In this document: one piece after another, positions 14,200-26,425 of the stretch
Position numbering within the stretch: position 1 is the stretch's first letter
How the letters are laid out: every line of letters starts with the position of its first letter
Assembly: GCF_048771995.1 (NCBI RefSeq)
Contig: NC_133063.1
Location: 61,105,310-61,169,309 of the forward strand
Direction of reading: 5' to 3'
Source: Taeniopygia guttata
Lineage: Eukaryota > Chordata > Aves > Passeriformes > Estrildidae
DNA length: 64,000 nucleotides
Program-made: the position numbers and the translations under genes
Notes under the pieces: generated by a model
What the model was told of the DNA's origin: nothing
The model's database searches: none
What the model saw: only the letters and a program-made list of their open reading frames with translations

Positions 14200-14680
14200 T
14201 AAGTGTGTTATATCTGCCACCATAATTATTGAGAGCTTTCCTTCAGCAGATAGCTGGTCGCAAGCTTTAAATTTCAACCAGCTGTCATTCATTAAATATT
14301 TTAATATTGAGGGAAATTAACTTTTAAATCGATATCAAAGATGAAAAAAAAAAGCCCTTCTCTTTAGCCAGAGCAGGAGATGTCAATGTATAATTTGTCA
14401 TTTTCTATTTCAGCTCTTTCCATTTGGTTTTGATTTAGCACTAGACCTCAGAAACCAGAGCCACCATCCACACTCAAAAGCTGTTTTAAATTATGTGCAG
14501 CAAGATTTTAAACACATTAGCAACAAGAACAAGCTGTCCTCGTACTAACTGGTCCCGCTTTGTTCTTGATTGTGGAAAATCTCACTTTAACTGCCCTCTA
14601 ATTTGTTTCAGATAGCTACTGCACCAGCAGCTGCCTTGGCATAGGATTAAACACACATGAAAATATAATCTTTCTACAAA
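14200..14680. promoter_or_regulatory. Candidate conserved noncoding element
   Basis: The segment has a mixed, non-repetitive composition unlike the A/T-run-rich flanks. It holds closely packed motifs of the kind found in vertebrate developmental enhancers: CAGCTG (14279-14284), a TTAAATATTTTAATATT core (14292-14308), ATCGAT (14327-14332), and a CAGCAGCTGCC cluster (14625-14635). No open frame extends across it. The call rests on impression and motif density only. Conservation was not tested. Confidence 0.25.
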
Positions 14681-15067
14681 AATTATTAGCAGTGCCAAGA
14701 GCCATAAAATCTCTTTTGGAAAAATTGTTTTTTATTTTCCTTTTTTTTCCTATTTTCATATTTTTATTATTAAAATTCAGTCCCCCATTCTCTTCTCCAA
14801 AGTCTTTCTTAATCCAATCCTCTCAAAAGTACTTGAAAGGAATTAAAAGTACAGAATCACCTGGTTTTCCTATACGGAGATGAAGTTTTGATACTTCACT
14901 CTTGGTTGAAAATTTTGCACATCAACTTGCATGATCTGAGAATCTATACAATATAGATATGGAATTCTTCAAAATTAAGGCAATTTCTTAGTAGCTACGA
15001 GTACCTAAAATAAAGAAAGATAAGACAAAGGATCACTAGCAGGATCACATACTTTCTATTTCAGATA

Positions 15068-15152
15068 TTTTGTTTCAAATGAGAACACATCTCATTTTGT
15101 GTTTTGTCCTCATTTGAAACAAAACACATTGTGTTTCAAATGAGAACAAATG
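15068..15152. repeat. Inverted repeat with a third direct copy of one arm
   Basis: The left arm TTTTGTTTCAAATGAG (15068-15083) pairs perfectly with CTCATTTGAAACAAAA (15109-15124). With two mismatches the pairing extends to 15089/15103. The same arm sequence (TGTTTCAAATGAGAACA) then recurs in direct orientation at 15132-15148, followed by a partial AAATGAGAA. The structure could fold into a strong hairpin. It sits just left of a CR1 tail but does not match it. Confidence 0.85.
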
Positions 15153-15194
15153 AGAATCCAGAACTACATTTCAAAATTACCCCATTCAGGCAGC

Positions 15195-15425
15195 TAGTGA
15201 TAGGTCAAGAGGGCAGAGACTCAAGTTGAGCCAGAGGAGATTCAGGTTGGGCTTCAGGGGTAATTTCTTCGTGGAGAGGTTCTAAACATTGGCATGGACT
15301 GCCCAACAGGGTGGTGGAATCACGGTTGCTGGAGATTGGCAAAAAAAAGCTGGACAAGGCACTTAGTGCTATGGTCTAGTTGACATGGAAGGACTCGATC
15401 TCAGGGATCTTTTCCAACATAAATA
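15195..15425 (+). mobile_element. CR1 LINE 3' tail, sense
   Basis: A 5'-truncated CR1 copy on the plus strand. It has the characteristic 3' untranslated order: an AGGTCAAGAGG segment (15202-15212), GGTTGGGCTTCAGGGG (15245-15260), the 'gactgcccaacagggtggtggaat' region (15298-15321), 'atggtctagttgacatgg' (15371-15388), and the terminal 'ggactcgat' followed by 'ttttccaacat' (15391-15420). The usual terminal ATTCTATGATT-type repeats have decayed or are missing. It lies 450 bases upstream of an ORF2 segment in the same orientation, which is the wrong order for a single element. Confidence 0.9.
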
Positions 15426-15871
15426 CAAAGGGAACGAAGAAATTATTTTAAGTGTAGTCATCTCCCCAAAATTGTCATTAATGTCATATCTCTGATGCCA
15501 TTGTCTTTCCTCAGCACAACCGTTTCTATGATATATGTTAGGGATATGTAAGCATCTGGCATTTTTGTGAGTGGTGGCAAGGGAAAACCTAGGTTCTTCG
15601 TTTCCTCTTGTTGTAAGGATCCTTAGTGTCTAGTTCACTATGAAAAGAAATATGATCCTACTCTTAGTTTCATCCCTGGGAAGTGCAGGAAGATTTGGTG
15701 GTGGTGATGGTGTCCCTATACATGCAAGTTTTTCCTTTATTCCGTTTCATTGAAGGAGTCTGCCACATACTTTCAACAGAGTAATTTCTTATCTTTAAAA
15801 AAAGGTTTGGTTTTTCACTAAGACCTCTAAAAAAGCAGTTGCTTGACAAAGGAGACAAGTTGGTGACATGC
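15426..15871. other. Spacer between two CR1 fragments, nothing recognised
   Basis: About 450 bases of ordinary AT-rich sequence with no gene or repeat recognised. Confidence 0.5.
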
Positions 15872-17270
15872 TTGTGTCTCCCCCAGGCCTGTCAGAGTGT
15901 GTGGAAGATAACATCCTGACACAGCTGGTAATTGAGCCACTAGGGCTGCTCCTACCTAGATCTGCTCTTTATGAACAGAGAAGGGCTTTTGGGAGATGTG
16001 GTGGTCAAAGGCCATTTAGAACACAGTGAGCATGAACTAGGTTTTCAGTTCTTGGTGAAATAGAGAGGGGGTCAGCAACTCCTGACGGACTTGTGGAGGG
16101 TGGAATTTGATGTGTTAAAATGAATGATTCAGAAAGTCCCTAAGGAAGCAGTCCTCAAAAACAAAGGGGGGCAGGAAGACTGGACACACTTTAAGAAGGA
16201 AATACTAAGCGTGAAGGAGCCAGCCTTCACATTTAGTATTTCCCTTATGTGCTTACAAACAAGTCAGCATGGAAGAAGAGCCAAATGGCTGAATAGGGAG
16301 CTTTTGTTGCATCTCAAGGGAAAAATAGAGTTTATGACCTCTGGAAGAGGGGGCAGACATACCAAGAAGAGTACAGTGATATCGGTAGATCATATAGACA
16401 AAATTGGAAAGGCAAAAGTTCAGCTAGAGCTCAATGTGGCAATCTCTGTGAAAAATAATAAAATGTATTTTTATTAATATTAAAAACAAAAGGTGTTTTC
16501 ATAAGTATATTAACAATGAAAGAAGGGACAAGGAAAATCTTGATTCTCTACTGGACATTGTGTGGAATAGTGTCACTAAGGATGAGGAAGAGGGTGAGGT
16601 ACTCAACATCTTTGTCTAAGTCTTTAGCAGAATGACTAGTTATACTCAGCTCCTTGACCTGGGTAACAGGAACTGGGAGCAGAATCCAGGAGGAGGTAGA
16701 TAGTGACCTGCCACTTTGACAATCATGACAATCATGGCTGGGCAAGATACACCCAAGGGTGCTGATGGAGCTGGCAGAGGGGCTCACCAAGGCATTCTCC
16801 ATTATTTATCATCAGCCTTGGTTAGCTGGAGAGGTCCCAGATGAGTGGAGGTTGGCCACTGTGATGCCCACATATAAGAAGTGTCAGAATGAGGATCCAG
16901 GCCACTACAGGCCTGTCAGCCTGACCTTGGTGTTCCTTGGAAGGTTATGGAGCATATTTTCTTAAGTGTGATGACATGGCACATGCTGGAAAACCAGGGC
17001 ATCAGGCCCAGCCAGCAGGGCCTTCCTTTCCTATTCCTTTAGGAAAGGCAGGTCCTGCCTGACCAAACTTATTTTATGGCCACATTGGATGAGGGAAAGG
17101 CTGTGATTTTTGTCTACCTGGATTTCAGTGAAGCCTTCAATAGAGTTTGCCACAGAATTCTCCCAGAAAAGTTGGCAGCCCATGGTATGGACAGATGTTC
17201 TTGTTACTGTATTAAAAATTGCCTGGATGGATGGGCCCAGATAGTTTTAATGATATTATCAAGTCCCAGT
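15872..17270 (+). mobile_element. CR1 LINE internal fragment (end of endonuclease to RT), sense
   Basis: A 1.4-kb piece of CR1 ORF2, on the plus strand. It begins at the 'tgtctcc...gcctgtcagagtgtgtggaagat' segment near the end of the endonuclease domain and runs through the linker into reverse transcriptase. It stops shortly after the conserved Asp-Gly-Trp-Ala-Gln segment (about 17224-17244). CR1 copies are normally truncated at the 5' end but keep their 3' end. Here both ends are missing, so the 3' part was probably lost by deletion or by a later event at the 25-bp duplication that follows. Confidence 0.92.
16124..17245 (+). pseudogene. Broken CR1 ORF2 reverse transcriptase
   Basis: ORF2 encoded the LINE endonuclease-reverse transcriptase that copies CR1 RNA into the genome. 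Three frame pieces remain. 16124-16477 is linker containing WLNRELLLHLKGKIEF. 16759-16965 contains the RT fingers signature DPGHYRPVSLTLVF, then a frameshift. 17076-17245 contains RT motif A, VYLDFSEAFNRVCH, where the catalytic Asp of LDFS is kept but the usual AFD is AFN, followed by KLAAHGMD. The pieces lie in different frames with stops between them, and the YADD catalytic box is absent because the copy ends before it. It cannot make an active enzyme. Confidence 0.9.
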
Positions 17271-17288
17271 TTTAATGATATTACCAAG
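17243..17288 (+). repeat. 25-bp tandem duplication
   Basis: AGTTTTAATGATATTATCAAG (17243-17263) is repeated at 17268-17288 with one change (ATC to ACC). The period is 25 bases. It marks the exact place where the CR1 ORF2 homology ends. Confidence 0.85.
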
Positions 17289-20200
17289 AGACCATTGTTT
17301 TGGTCTGTTGAAAAATTAACTACTTGCAAGTATCTCAGGTTTGTTACTGTATTAACTCTGAGTATTAAGTAGGGTGTTTGTATGAAGTAAAAGTTTCATT
17401 GTACTGAAAAAACTTTAGGAAATCTTTAAGAATTTGAACCTGCTGCCATACTGACCAAAAAATTATTTATTAAGTTGAATTAAGATTTGGTCGTGATTTA
17501 ACTGTACTCAAGAGTAGCTGCCAGGAAGCATTGATTGCCACAGACACGGGTTATGACAGCTGCCTGCTGTTAGCATTTTGAGAGAAGGTGGGGCAGCCAA
17601 TCATTAGAAATAAAGAAGTGTCTAAATTGCCTTTTGATTTGGAATCATTAAGAAAGCCTCTGAGTATTGGCAAATGTGAGTCTGAAGAGTCTACAAAGTG
17701 TTTAGGGTACAAAAGAAACCTCTTAAAATTAAATTCTCCTTCATGAATGAACACTAGCTATTAGAGTGTTCTTGAGAACTGGATCATCAGCTTATACACC
17801 TGTGGAGAAGCAGATAGATATTCAGAGTGACAAAACTCTTGGATTTATTTCAGACAACAGACATGCATGGTCTCTTATTTCTGACCACCTACTCCTTAAG
17901 CTTTGTGATTTATGTTTGAAGCTGATTCAGTGTTGCATTTTTTTACAGAAAACTGAACTAAAACATTAATTTTGTTTTGGGCTATGAAGAGTCAGGAAAA
18001 CCAAAATGAAGGGACATATTTTTGCATATCCAATTTGATATGCTTTATAGACTAATTCCACTCAACTTTTATAGGTTTCTCGTTTCATGTCGATGTTCCT
18101 CAGGCTCTTCAAAGAATAGTTTCCTTTGTAAATACGTTCCTTTTTCTGTTCCCTAAAGAATCTGTTTTTTCCTGATACACTTCCTGAAGGAAATTAATCT
18201 GGAACACTTCCTATTTTTTTTCACTTCCCTTCTACATGGTATTGGAGGAATTTAACACCTTTAATTTCAAGAAGTTATTTTGAAGATTCAAGATTTTTCT
18301 TCTCTTCGAGTTGAAAAACACGTTATTTTCCTAGATCCATGTCCTTCTGGTTGCCAGTTTGAGTTTGGCTTCAACCTGCAGTACCACTTCCTGTCCAGAA
18401 CACTGGACCATAGAGCTGTGGTGGAACTTCAGCTGTGTGGGTCTGTATAACTCTGTAAAACACTTTGCTCTGCAGGTTTTCATTCCAATATCCCTGGCCA
18501 AGTACTGAGTTTAGAACTCAGTGAACAAGGAGCTTGGCTGCAGTTTTGTGGTCTGGATCAGACTCCATGCCAGTTGAAATTTATTCGTAACTCAAGAGTG
18601 GAGGTCTTCCTGGAAATAACCCAGAGATATGTTCTTCCCTGAGGTGAGATAATGGTAAAATGGGAGCTGTGTCAGGATTAAAAGTGATAGTTTTATCACT
18701 TAGTGGTCTCCCTGGCTAACTTCCACTCAAAAAAGCTGAGTTAGAAAGGGATAAAACATCCCCCATTTTTCTCTTCGTGCCTGGCACCAATAGTGCTTAA
18801 GAACTTCAGAAAATGCATTGCAAAGCAGGGATAAGGGTTTTCAACTTTGAGAGGTTTCATCTTTAGCAATTCCTTTTCTCTGAGGGCCATGTGTCAGCTA
18901 TCCTGTTACTGGAGATCACAGGCTTCTCTGGTGTCTCTTCAGGAAGAAGGTAGTCAGGTTAGAAAGGTAAGGAAATAATAGGAGACATTGTCTTTTAGGT
19001 ATTCTGTCCTGGGAACTGGATAGAAAAAAGAGTTGTTCCTTTCCACTAGACCCAGAATTTGGCACTAAGGTAACACAATCATATTCTCAAGTGAGGAAAA
19101 AAGACACCTTTTTTCCTTCTTTTTTTTTTTTTTTTTTTTTTTTCAGTTTTCTCTATAAAATATTTGAGGTACAACCCTGAAATAGATGCAAAGAGACTTA
19201 ACAGAAGAAGGGTTCTTCATTCCTCAGGGAATGGGACGTAATATGGACAAGATATTCACTCCAGAAACTGACTTTTTTGGTATGAACTATTAACCATTTT
19301 TGAATAATGTTTTCAAACAAACATAAATGATATTTAATTTACCAATGGCATACATCCCTCAATCTTTGATAACACCATTAAATTGTTTCCACAGAGTTGC
19401 TGTGGAAACCAGACCAGAGACTTCTAATTAATATCTGGCTAAAATTAACTCTGACTAAAATATTACTGTATTCTTGAAAAAACTGCCTTTTCAAGATTTT
19501 GCATATGTCCATATATGTGCACCTTTCCCTTTAAAATCTTACCTGGCTTCTGAGTAAACCTGATTTGATCTCCATTGCTCCCGTTTTACAGTGTTGCATG
19601 TCTTATATATGAACTGTAAAGGAGAAGTAGTATTTCTCCTGTGAAACCTGAGAAAGATCTTTGAGGTTAAGCCGGTGGTTTGGTGCTAGCTGCTATGTAC
19701 TAGTTTGACATTATTTTCAATAGTTTTTCTCACTTCCAGACTTAAAATAGAAATGTAGATTTATTGACTAATACGAAACACAAAGAATCAAATTCTGTCC
19801 TTATTTACACCCTTACAAATCCAGGGTAAATTCACGGAAGCTAGTTCAGTTAATTTGGACATCTCCCAAATGGAAGAAACCCTGTCTTCATCTCATTCTT
19901 TAGAAATTCTTCTCCTTTAACAGGCACCCACCATGATAAAAAAAATAGTTATTCATCTTTGAATGATAAAAACCAAGAGTATTACAGGTTTGTGTGCTCC
20001 AAGTGTAAATCAGTTTCCACTTTGTTCTTTAAGAATTCTTTTCCAACATTGCAGTTTACCAAAGAGACCACGGGGATTACTTTTGCCAAAAAAAGTGAAT
20101 TATATTCTTCTTTCCTTCATTCTAGTCTATCTTTTTTCTGCTGATTTTTGACAATAATACAGCACCTACCACAGTATTGCTCAATCAAAATTTAGAAAGC

Positions 20201-20427
20201 AAAAAAACCCCATCAAATTCAGGATTGTTTTTCTTTTATTTTTCATCTTCTTTTGGTAAATTTCCATTTTATCTACCAGTAGAAACATTTTGCTGCATAT
20301 GTCAGCATACTGTCTCTTGATTTTTTTTCAAAATGTAAAATTAAGCTTGCAGAAATTAGCTTTTGTAACTCATGTTCCACTAATACAGCAAAACTATTTT
20401 ATGAATTCTAACTGAAGATCAAAATGA
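17289..20427. other. No gene recognised; T24 run at 19120-19143
   Basis: About 3 kb of repeat-poor sequence. A T24 run is followed directly by CAG. This resembles a splice acceptor, but no coding frame or donor follows. The 18350-18700 part is somewhat richer in G+C, with no motif recognised. Confidence 0.45.
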
Positions 20428-21015
20428 ATAGAATTGTAGCATCCCAGAATAACTTTGATTTGAAAGGACTTCTAGAAATCTTCTAGTTCAATTCCCTTCT
20501 CAGAGCAGTCATCTTAAATTTAGATTAATTTACTCAAGACCTTGTCCAGGAGAGTGGTGAATATGTGTAAAGACGGAGATTTTGGCAGCCTGTCCCACTG
20601 TGTTACCACCATTATTGTGGGGATATTTCCTGTATGATCGGCTGGAATTTCTCTTGCTGCAAGTCCATTGTCTTTTGACCTTCTGCTGGAGACCTGCCTC
20701 TGTTTTTGCCTTAACTTTCTTATTTTAGTTGATGATGATGAATGAATACCTGTAGCTTTCTTCTCTTGGATCTACATGTACTTAACACCCTGAGCCTCTT
20801 TTATGTTTTGTTCTTCAACTTCCTAACCATCTTGGTTGTCCTCTTTTAGACTCTTCAGTTTTTCAACATTTCTTTTATATTTGGATGCAGTACTCCTGAT
20901 GGAGTCCATTAAGGATTGTACAAAATAATAATTTCTCTCTGATATGTGGGTTCTGTGGATGACTTTTCAGCATGTCAGTAGCTTCTAGAATGCTGTCTTT
21001 TAGCTTGGAAGTCCA
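20428..21015 (-). mobile_element. CR1 LINE 3' end, antisense, diverged
   Basis: On the plus strand it opens with the reverse of a CR1 3' tip ('tagaattgtagcatcccagaat', then 'aaaggacttctagaaatcttctagttcaattcc'). It continues through a damaged 'ttggcagcctgtcccactgtgttacc' part and the 'tctcttgctgcaagtccattg' region, then the antisense C-terminal ORF2 region ('cttcaacttcctaaccatcttggttgtcctcttttagactcttcagt', 'gatgcagtactcctgatg'). It ends around 'gaatgctgtcttttagcttgg'. The 3' tip wording differs from the other tails in this window, so it is probably a different CR1 subfamily. No open coding remains. Confidence 0.8.
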
Positions 21016-22400
21016 AGATAGATTCCTGGTTATTTGAAACTGTCATTGTTCCAATGAGTCCAAAATTACTAAGATAATTTACCAGAGATAAAGAATTTGC
21101 TTTTACTATGATGAAGCCAATATGTACTTTGGTATGTCAACTGCTGCTAAAGTTTGAGACTATGTCAGGTTCCCTCAAAATCAGTGTTAGACATATTTTG
21201 ATGTTCTTTTCCGTGTTGAACACTACCTAGTCAGTAGCATACATTTTTTTCAATCAATGTTTCAAGAAAAATTTTCTGTAATTAAAATTATTAAGGTAGT
21301 CACTGAAGCATTGTGCTGTTGTAGCCATAATTATACTCTCATGTACAGAAACACAAATATATTACAAAGTGCCATGAAGCTCCTTTTTCTGCACAAGTGT
21401 AGTCACAATATAAGATTTTCAAAATAAGAATGAGAATTTCTTTCCACACTGATTGAGGAAGTAGAAGTAGAAATGTTACAGTTTTTACATAACTTTACCC
21501 ATACCTGTTAACTTATAATTGAATTCTGAGGTATTAAGACTCATGGACTAAAATCATCTTCTTCCCAAAGGCTAATTCTTTTCAGTAAGGTATTCACAAT
21601 GCTACATTATTAATATATATATTTAAGTAGCCATAAATTCATCTTTGTATTAATTGTATCTAAATAAAAGTAGAGCTTCTATAATTTTCATACTTAAATC
21701 TTCATAACCAAGGCTTCTGGGGTATATACTATAGTGCATACTCCCTTAATCAATAGAAACTTAGGAAAAAAAAGATCACCTGACTTACCATGTAATAAAA
21801 TTATCTACAGAGGGCTAATATAAGGAAATGGGAAGGTTTGCTGGAAGCTTGCCAGTATTCAATAGCCTGACTTAGCTTTGATTCTGGTGAAAAATGTATT
21901 TCAATTTCAAACTGATTTAATTTTGAATCTAGAACCAGTATCTCAATCATTAAATAATTTGAAATTGTCTATGGTCATTGTGTCACTGGAATACTGTTCA
22001 TCCTTCAGAAGGAGTTTTTCTACTATAATATCATACACACATGCATTCAGTTCTGACCTTCAGGACCTAATTCTGATATTTCTGACAGAAGTATTCCCAG
22101 CCAAATTCGAAAGGAAGGACTAATAGGCATTTCAGATAATAATGAATTGTTTCTTATTCACTCTCCTAACTCAAAATTTTATTCTAGATTCGCTATCATG
22201 TTTTCATAATTAGTGTAATTTCAAAATTAAAATATACAATTTCTTGGAAATTTCTAACATATTTCCAATGTACTTTTTAGACTCCCCTACTGTAATCCTT
22301 TGTAATGACTTCAATTATTTTCATACTTTTGGTTTTAATATACTAAAGTATTTGAAAGAAAAACAAAAGTGGTGACATGATGTTGACATTCAAACCTGAA
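21016..22400. other. Unique AT-rich sequence, nothing recognised
   Basis: No gene, RNA or repeat recognised. Confidence 0.5.
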
Positions 22401-22450
22401 AATATCCTCTTCAATAAGAAGAGGATATTCCACTGTTTGGGCAGTGGAAT
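22401..22450. repeat. Two overlapping perfect hairpins
   Basis: AATATCCTCTTC (22401-22412) pairs perfectly with GAAGAGGATATT (22418-22429) around a 5-nt loop. The end of that arm starts a second perfect inverted repeat: ATTCCACTG (22427-22435) pairs with CAGTGGAAT (22442-22450) around a 6-nt loop. The two hairpins share ATT and are therefore mutually exclusive at their base. The surroundings are unique AT-rich DNA. Confidence 0.9.
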
Positions 22451-25400
22451 GCTATTTCAATATCTCTTGGTTTTATCACTTATAATTCTTCATTAATTAT
22501 TTAATTGTACTCACTTTCTAAATTAGAAACCATTTAAAATATTTAAAACAGTAGTATATTATTAAAATAATTATCAGGCAAAGTGGCAAGTTGCTCACTA
22601 AAGCAGACACTTAACAACTCCAGTTGTTGTCAGCCTGTGACAAAAATACTGAATAGATGATTGCCTTTTGGAACAGCTTGCAAAACCCTAGGCAGCCAGT
22701 ATTCCCAGTATATATCACATTTCAAAGGCTTTAGTTATTTATTTGGTTCACGTGTGGAGGATTTCTACAGATTTCTAACTTTCCTTTCTTTGAACTTTAA
22801 ACTAGCTGAGAGAACAGTGGTCTAATTCTTTTTTTATGTTTGTTTGTGAAGATCATACATTGTGTCTAGAAGTTAAAGTCATTGTAATCTGTCTGCAGCT
22901 GAAATGTCTACATAGAGAATACTGACTATTTTAACTTGTCATAAACCAGCTGGATAATAAGCTATAAAAGTAGTAAGTAAAGTAAGGAGTCATTAATTTG
23001 GCTCATGGACAAACCTGAGAACTGAACTTTCATTGGGTTTTGGTAATCTGAGTGGAAACAATCCAGGACTTTGGAGATAAAGTGTGAAATAAGTGTTTTC
23101 ACCTTGTATTTCTGATTCATTAACACTGGGTATGTATACCTAAACTGATGGAATTGTTCTTACAAGTATAAACTTGAGGGGTTATTTCTGGTCTTTTTTC
23201 AAATTCATGTTTGCTTGTATTTGAAATCTGATGTGTATGGCATAGAAACTAGTTGTAGACAGAGGTGGAGACAAACAAGATGCAGTGTTCACAGCCTACC
23301 TTTTCCACCAAGGCTAGAGAGAATAGAAAAATCATTACTGAATTTTCAGTGATACTCCATTTCACAGCAACTTGAAAAATGTTTGTAGAACACTATGGTA
23401 ACATCATTCCCTTGTGTTAATCAGACCCCATTTGAGACATTGCTCTTTACAACTACAGAGAAGAACATTGGAAATAGTTTTGTGACTTAGCTGTAGGCAT
23501 CAGAAAGTCGCGATACAGACTCAAAAGGACATGCTGAGAGAATCCCATCACAGAATAAGTTAAATCTCAACAACATCAACATCAACCTGGAAGCTGTACC
23601 ACTGTATCTCCTCAGTTCCAGGTACTCAGCTAACTACAGTTAAAGTGCTTTTTCTTCCTGTGAAACACCTACAATAAACCTGCACCAAATATCAAGTACC
23701 CAGATATGCAATAGCCTCCTGAGACAGAAAAACTTTGATTCAAAGCCATTCCCTGGTACAGGCTGAGATAGGTTTCAAATGTTTTCTGATTTCCAGAAAA
23801 CCATCCTTGCCGCTCACTTAATAGGCCAACAGAGGAATAGGTCATTCAAGGACCATGGTAAAACTTGTACCTACCTTTCTCATGAGCCTAACTTTTAAAA
23901 GAACCGAATCTTCTTACATTAAATTAAACACGGTGACATTTTTAGTCAGAATTTTTTACAAGATTTCGGAAAAATCCCAAGCCAACTTTTGGAATAATAA
24001 CTCATTCCCCAGATAAAATGCACTGAGGCACATTAGAAAACATAGTTCAGAACTGATATAATTCAGAGCTGTTATGCAGACAAAATTATATTCAGTTTCT
24101 CCAATGTGAATTTAATGCTGTAACTTCATATTATGACAATACTGTAAATGCAAAGGTCTTACAAGGAGTAATTCTGTGTATTTCCATAGACTGAAATTAG
24201 TTAGCTATCTACTTTTTAGCAAAATCATTAAATTGCCTTGCCCTTTGAAATCATAACTTGCTGTTCATAAACAAAAATGAAAAGTGAATTTCTGCACAAC
24301 ATGTGGAGTTATTTCACATGTAATGAACGTGATAAGAACCAGCATTAGAAAGAAAAATGAAAATCCACTCCTTTAAACCCTCCAAGCCCTTACAGTACTT
24401 CTTATAAATATTTCAATATAGACATATAAAATATAACAAACTCTTCTTTCTTCCTGTTTGTACACAAAAAATAGCACCTATATGCAGACCATTATGCCTA
24501 AAATATTTAATGTTTTTTAAAAGCAAATAAGTTAAGCTGCTCCAATTTTTGTATTCACATGCAAGTGTTTCTGGCTGTCTGTAATCTGCTTGAAACATTT
24601 AATGAAATAGTTTGCTCTAGAGAGCAGTAGAAAATATAGCTATGTTACTATAATCTGTTCATAATAAAAATAAAAACATTTATTTGTTTGTCTTCCATTT
24701 TATGTAAATATATATGAATTCTGCATCCTAAGACAACAATGAAGAGAGCCAAAGTAGAATTAAACTGCTGTTCTTCATGGAAATACCTTATTTTCAACAT
24801 TCTTAGCTAACTGCACAAAAAGACTGAATCAAGATTAAGGCTCTCTTCTTGTAAAAGCACACGTATTTATTTGATATACTCTGAATGAGTTCTTTAACTT
24901 CTTTTTGCAGATATTCAGTGGGATCTCAAAAATACTGAGGATAAGCCAGAAAACTGACAAAAGAAAACAATTGGCATAGAAAATGAATGTCATTCATAAA
25001 AATCTATCAAAACCCAGTGACATACAAGAGTGGAAGAAGCATAATACAAGAAAAAGCAAGAGAAGATTACTCATGAGGATTAGAAGGAGCAAGTGTTCAG
25101 TAATTTTTTTTTCCACATTCAGAAAAAAAAGCAGATTGATGTATCATACAAAAATTATTTTGGTTTATGTTAGAGTTTTGAGTTTCTTAATCATGCTTAT
25201 TTTAAAACTTAAAAAATCCTAAGAAGTTTAAAAAGTTAGATTGTTATAACATTTAAAAAGTTAAGCACTCTAACAATATCTCTGAATTATGGAATTGAAC
25301 AGGATCTCATTTATGTTGTATTCATTTTTATAGCTGCTATATTGTTGCTCAGCTGCAATACAGAAATCATAGTGTAGTGGAAAACATTGAGAATTTGTAC

Positions 25401-26154
25401 TTAGGGGAGACTGATGGAGCAAAAGCTATACAAGATTACTGAAGGTGTTAGGTATGTTGTTTGCCACCTAAGAACATGACTCTCTTAGTAGCTTGCAGTA
25501 ACAAGAATATTTTGTGTTCTATAAAAGCTACACATTAAAAGTCAAAAGATAGGTTTCTCAAAAATATAGAAAATGTTTTCTTCCCACTTGTGCTCCACCA
25601 GCTTAATAATTTGGGGGTTTATTTGTTTATTACTGATATTGATTCAGAGTAAATGTGTGGGTGTATTGATATGGAATGCAAAGAGTAGAGATAAGAACTT
25701 TTGCATAATTAATAAAAATGGTTGTAGTGTTTCAGAAAGAGCCCTGTCAGCTATATATTTTGTTTCAGTGGTCACTGGATCAGAAACAAAAAGAGCAACC
25801 ACCAAAGAGCTGGAAGAAAACTAATTTTAAAAATCCACAAGCAGACATCTAAGTAAGTATGAGAAATATGGTATATGTTTTTGTACTAACTTTCTAATTA
25901 TCTGATTTTTTTAAAACAGTCTTGTTAAAAACCTATCAGTCAATACTGTTAATGTGCTGAGGAATAGACTTCTGTGTGATGTTTGAATTGGCTCCTCAGT
26001 GTAATGGGGGAGGGGGAAAAAAAGCACTCACAAAATCAATGCAATCACAAAATACAATAATCCCTATATTAAAACGATTAAAATTTGGCTAACCAATAGA
26101 CCACAAAAGGTAACCCATACATGAAGACTCATCTTCCTGTTGAGGTTGCTTCTA
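22451..26154. other. Unique AT-rich sequence, nothing recognised
   Basis: About 3.7 kb without a recognised gene, RNA or transposon. Open frames at 24983-25222 and 25573-25824 are lysine- or hydrophobic-biased chance frames with no motif. Confidence 0.45.
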
Positions 26155-26425
26155 GTTCAGATATTCAGGAATCTGTCCTCGCCCCATTGATCTTCAATAC
26201 CTTTGTAAATGAACTGGAGTAAAATATGGAAGCATTGCTTGTAAAATGTGCAGATAATACAAAAACTGGTGGAGAGAGAAGTTACAATGGTCATAGGTCA
26301 GTTATAAACCAGGCTGATCTGATTCATATAGTGAAGTTGGCTCATTTGATCAACATAAGACTGAACATTGCCAAATGCAAGGTCACACAATGTACAAAGA
26401 TTGTGATTACTAGATGAGAGATTGT
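26155..26425 (+). mobile_element. CR1 LINE ORF2 fragment around the RT catalytic box, sense
   Basis: A short plus-strand piece of CR1 ORF2. The damaged order is 'caggaatctgtcctcgcccc' (GSVLAP-like), then FVNELE (about 26200-26219), then KCADNTKTGG (26247-26276). The last corresponds to the catalytic FADDTKLGG box, with the second Asp changed to Asn. It continues to 'attgccaaatgcaaggtc' (FNKAKCxV-like, 26367-26384). It has stops and is truncated at both ends. The part it represents is also present, in reverse orientation, in the next CR1 copy (about 27230-27480). Confidence 0.82.

Noticed and set aside
19120..19146. T24-CAG as a 3' splice acceptor
   Set aside because: No open exon, branch context or matching donor downstream; a homopolymer next to CAG is expected by chance.
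22401..22450. Rho-independent terminator or microRNA precursor
   Set aside because: The genome is not bacterial, there is no T-tract after the stem, and stems of 9 and 12 bp are too short for a canonical precursor.
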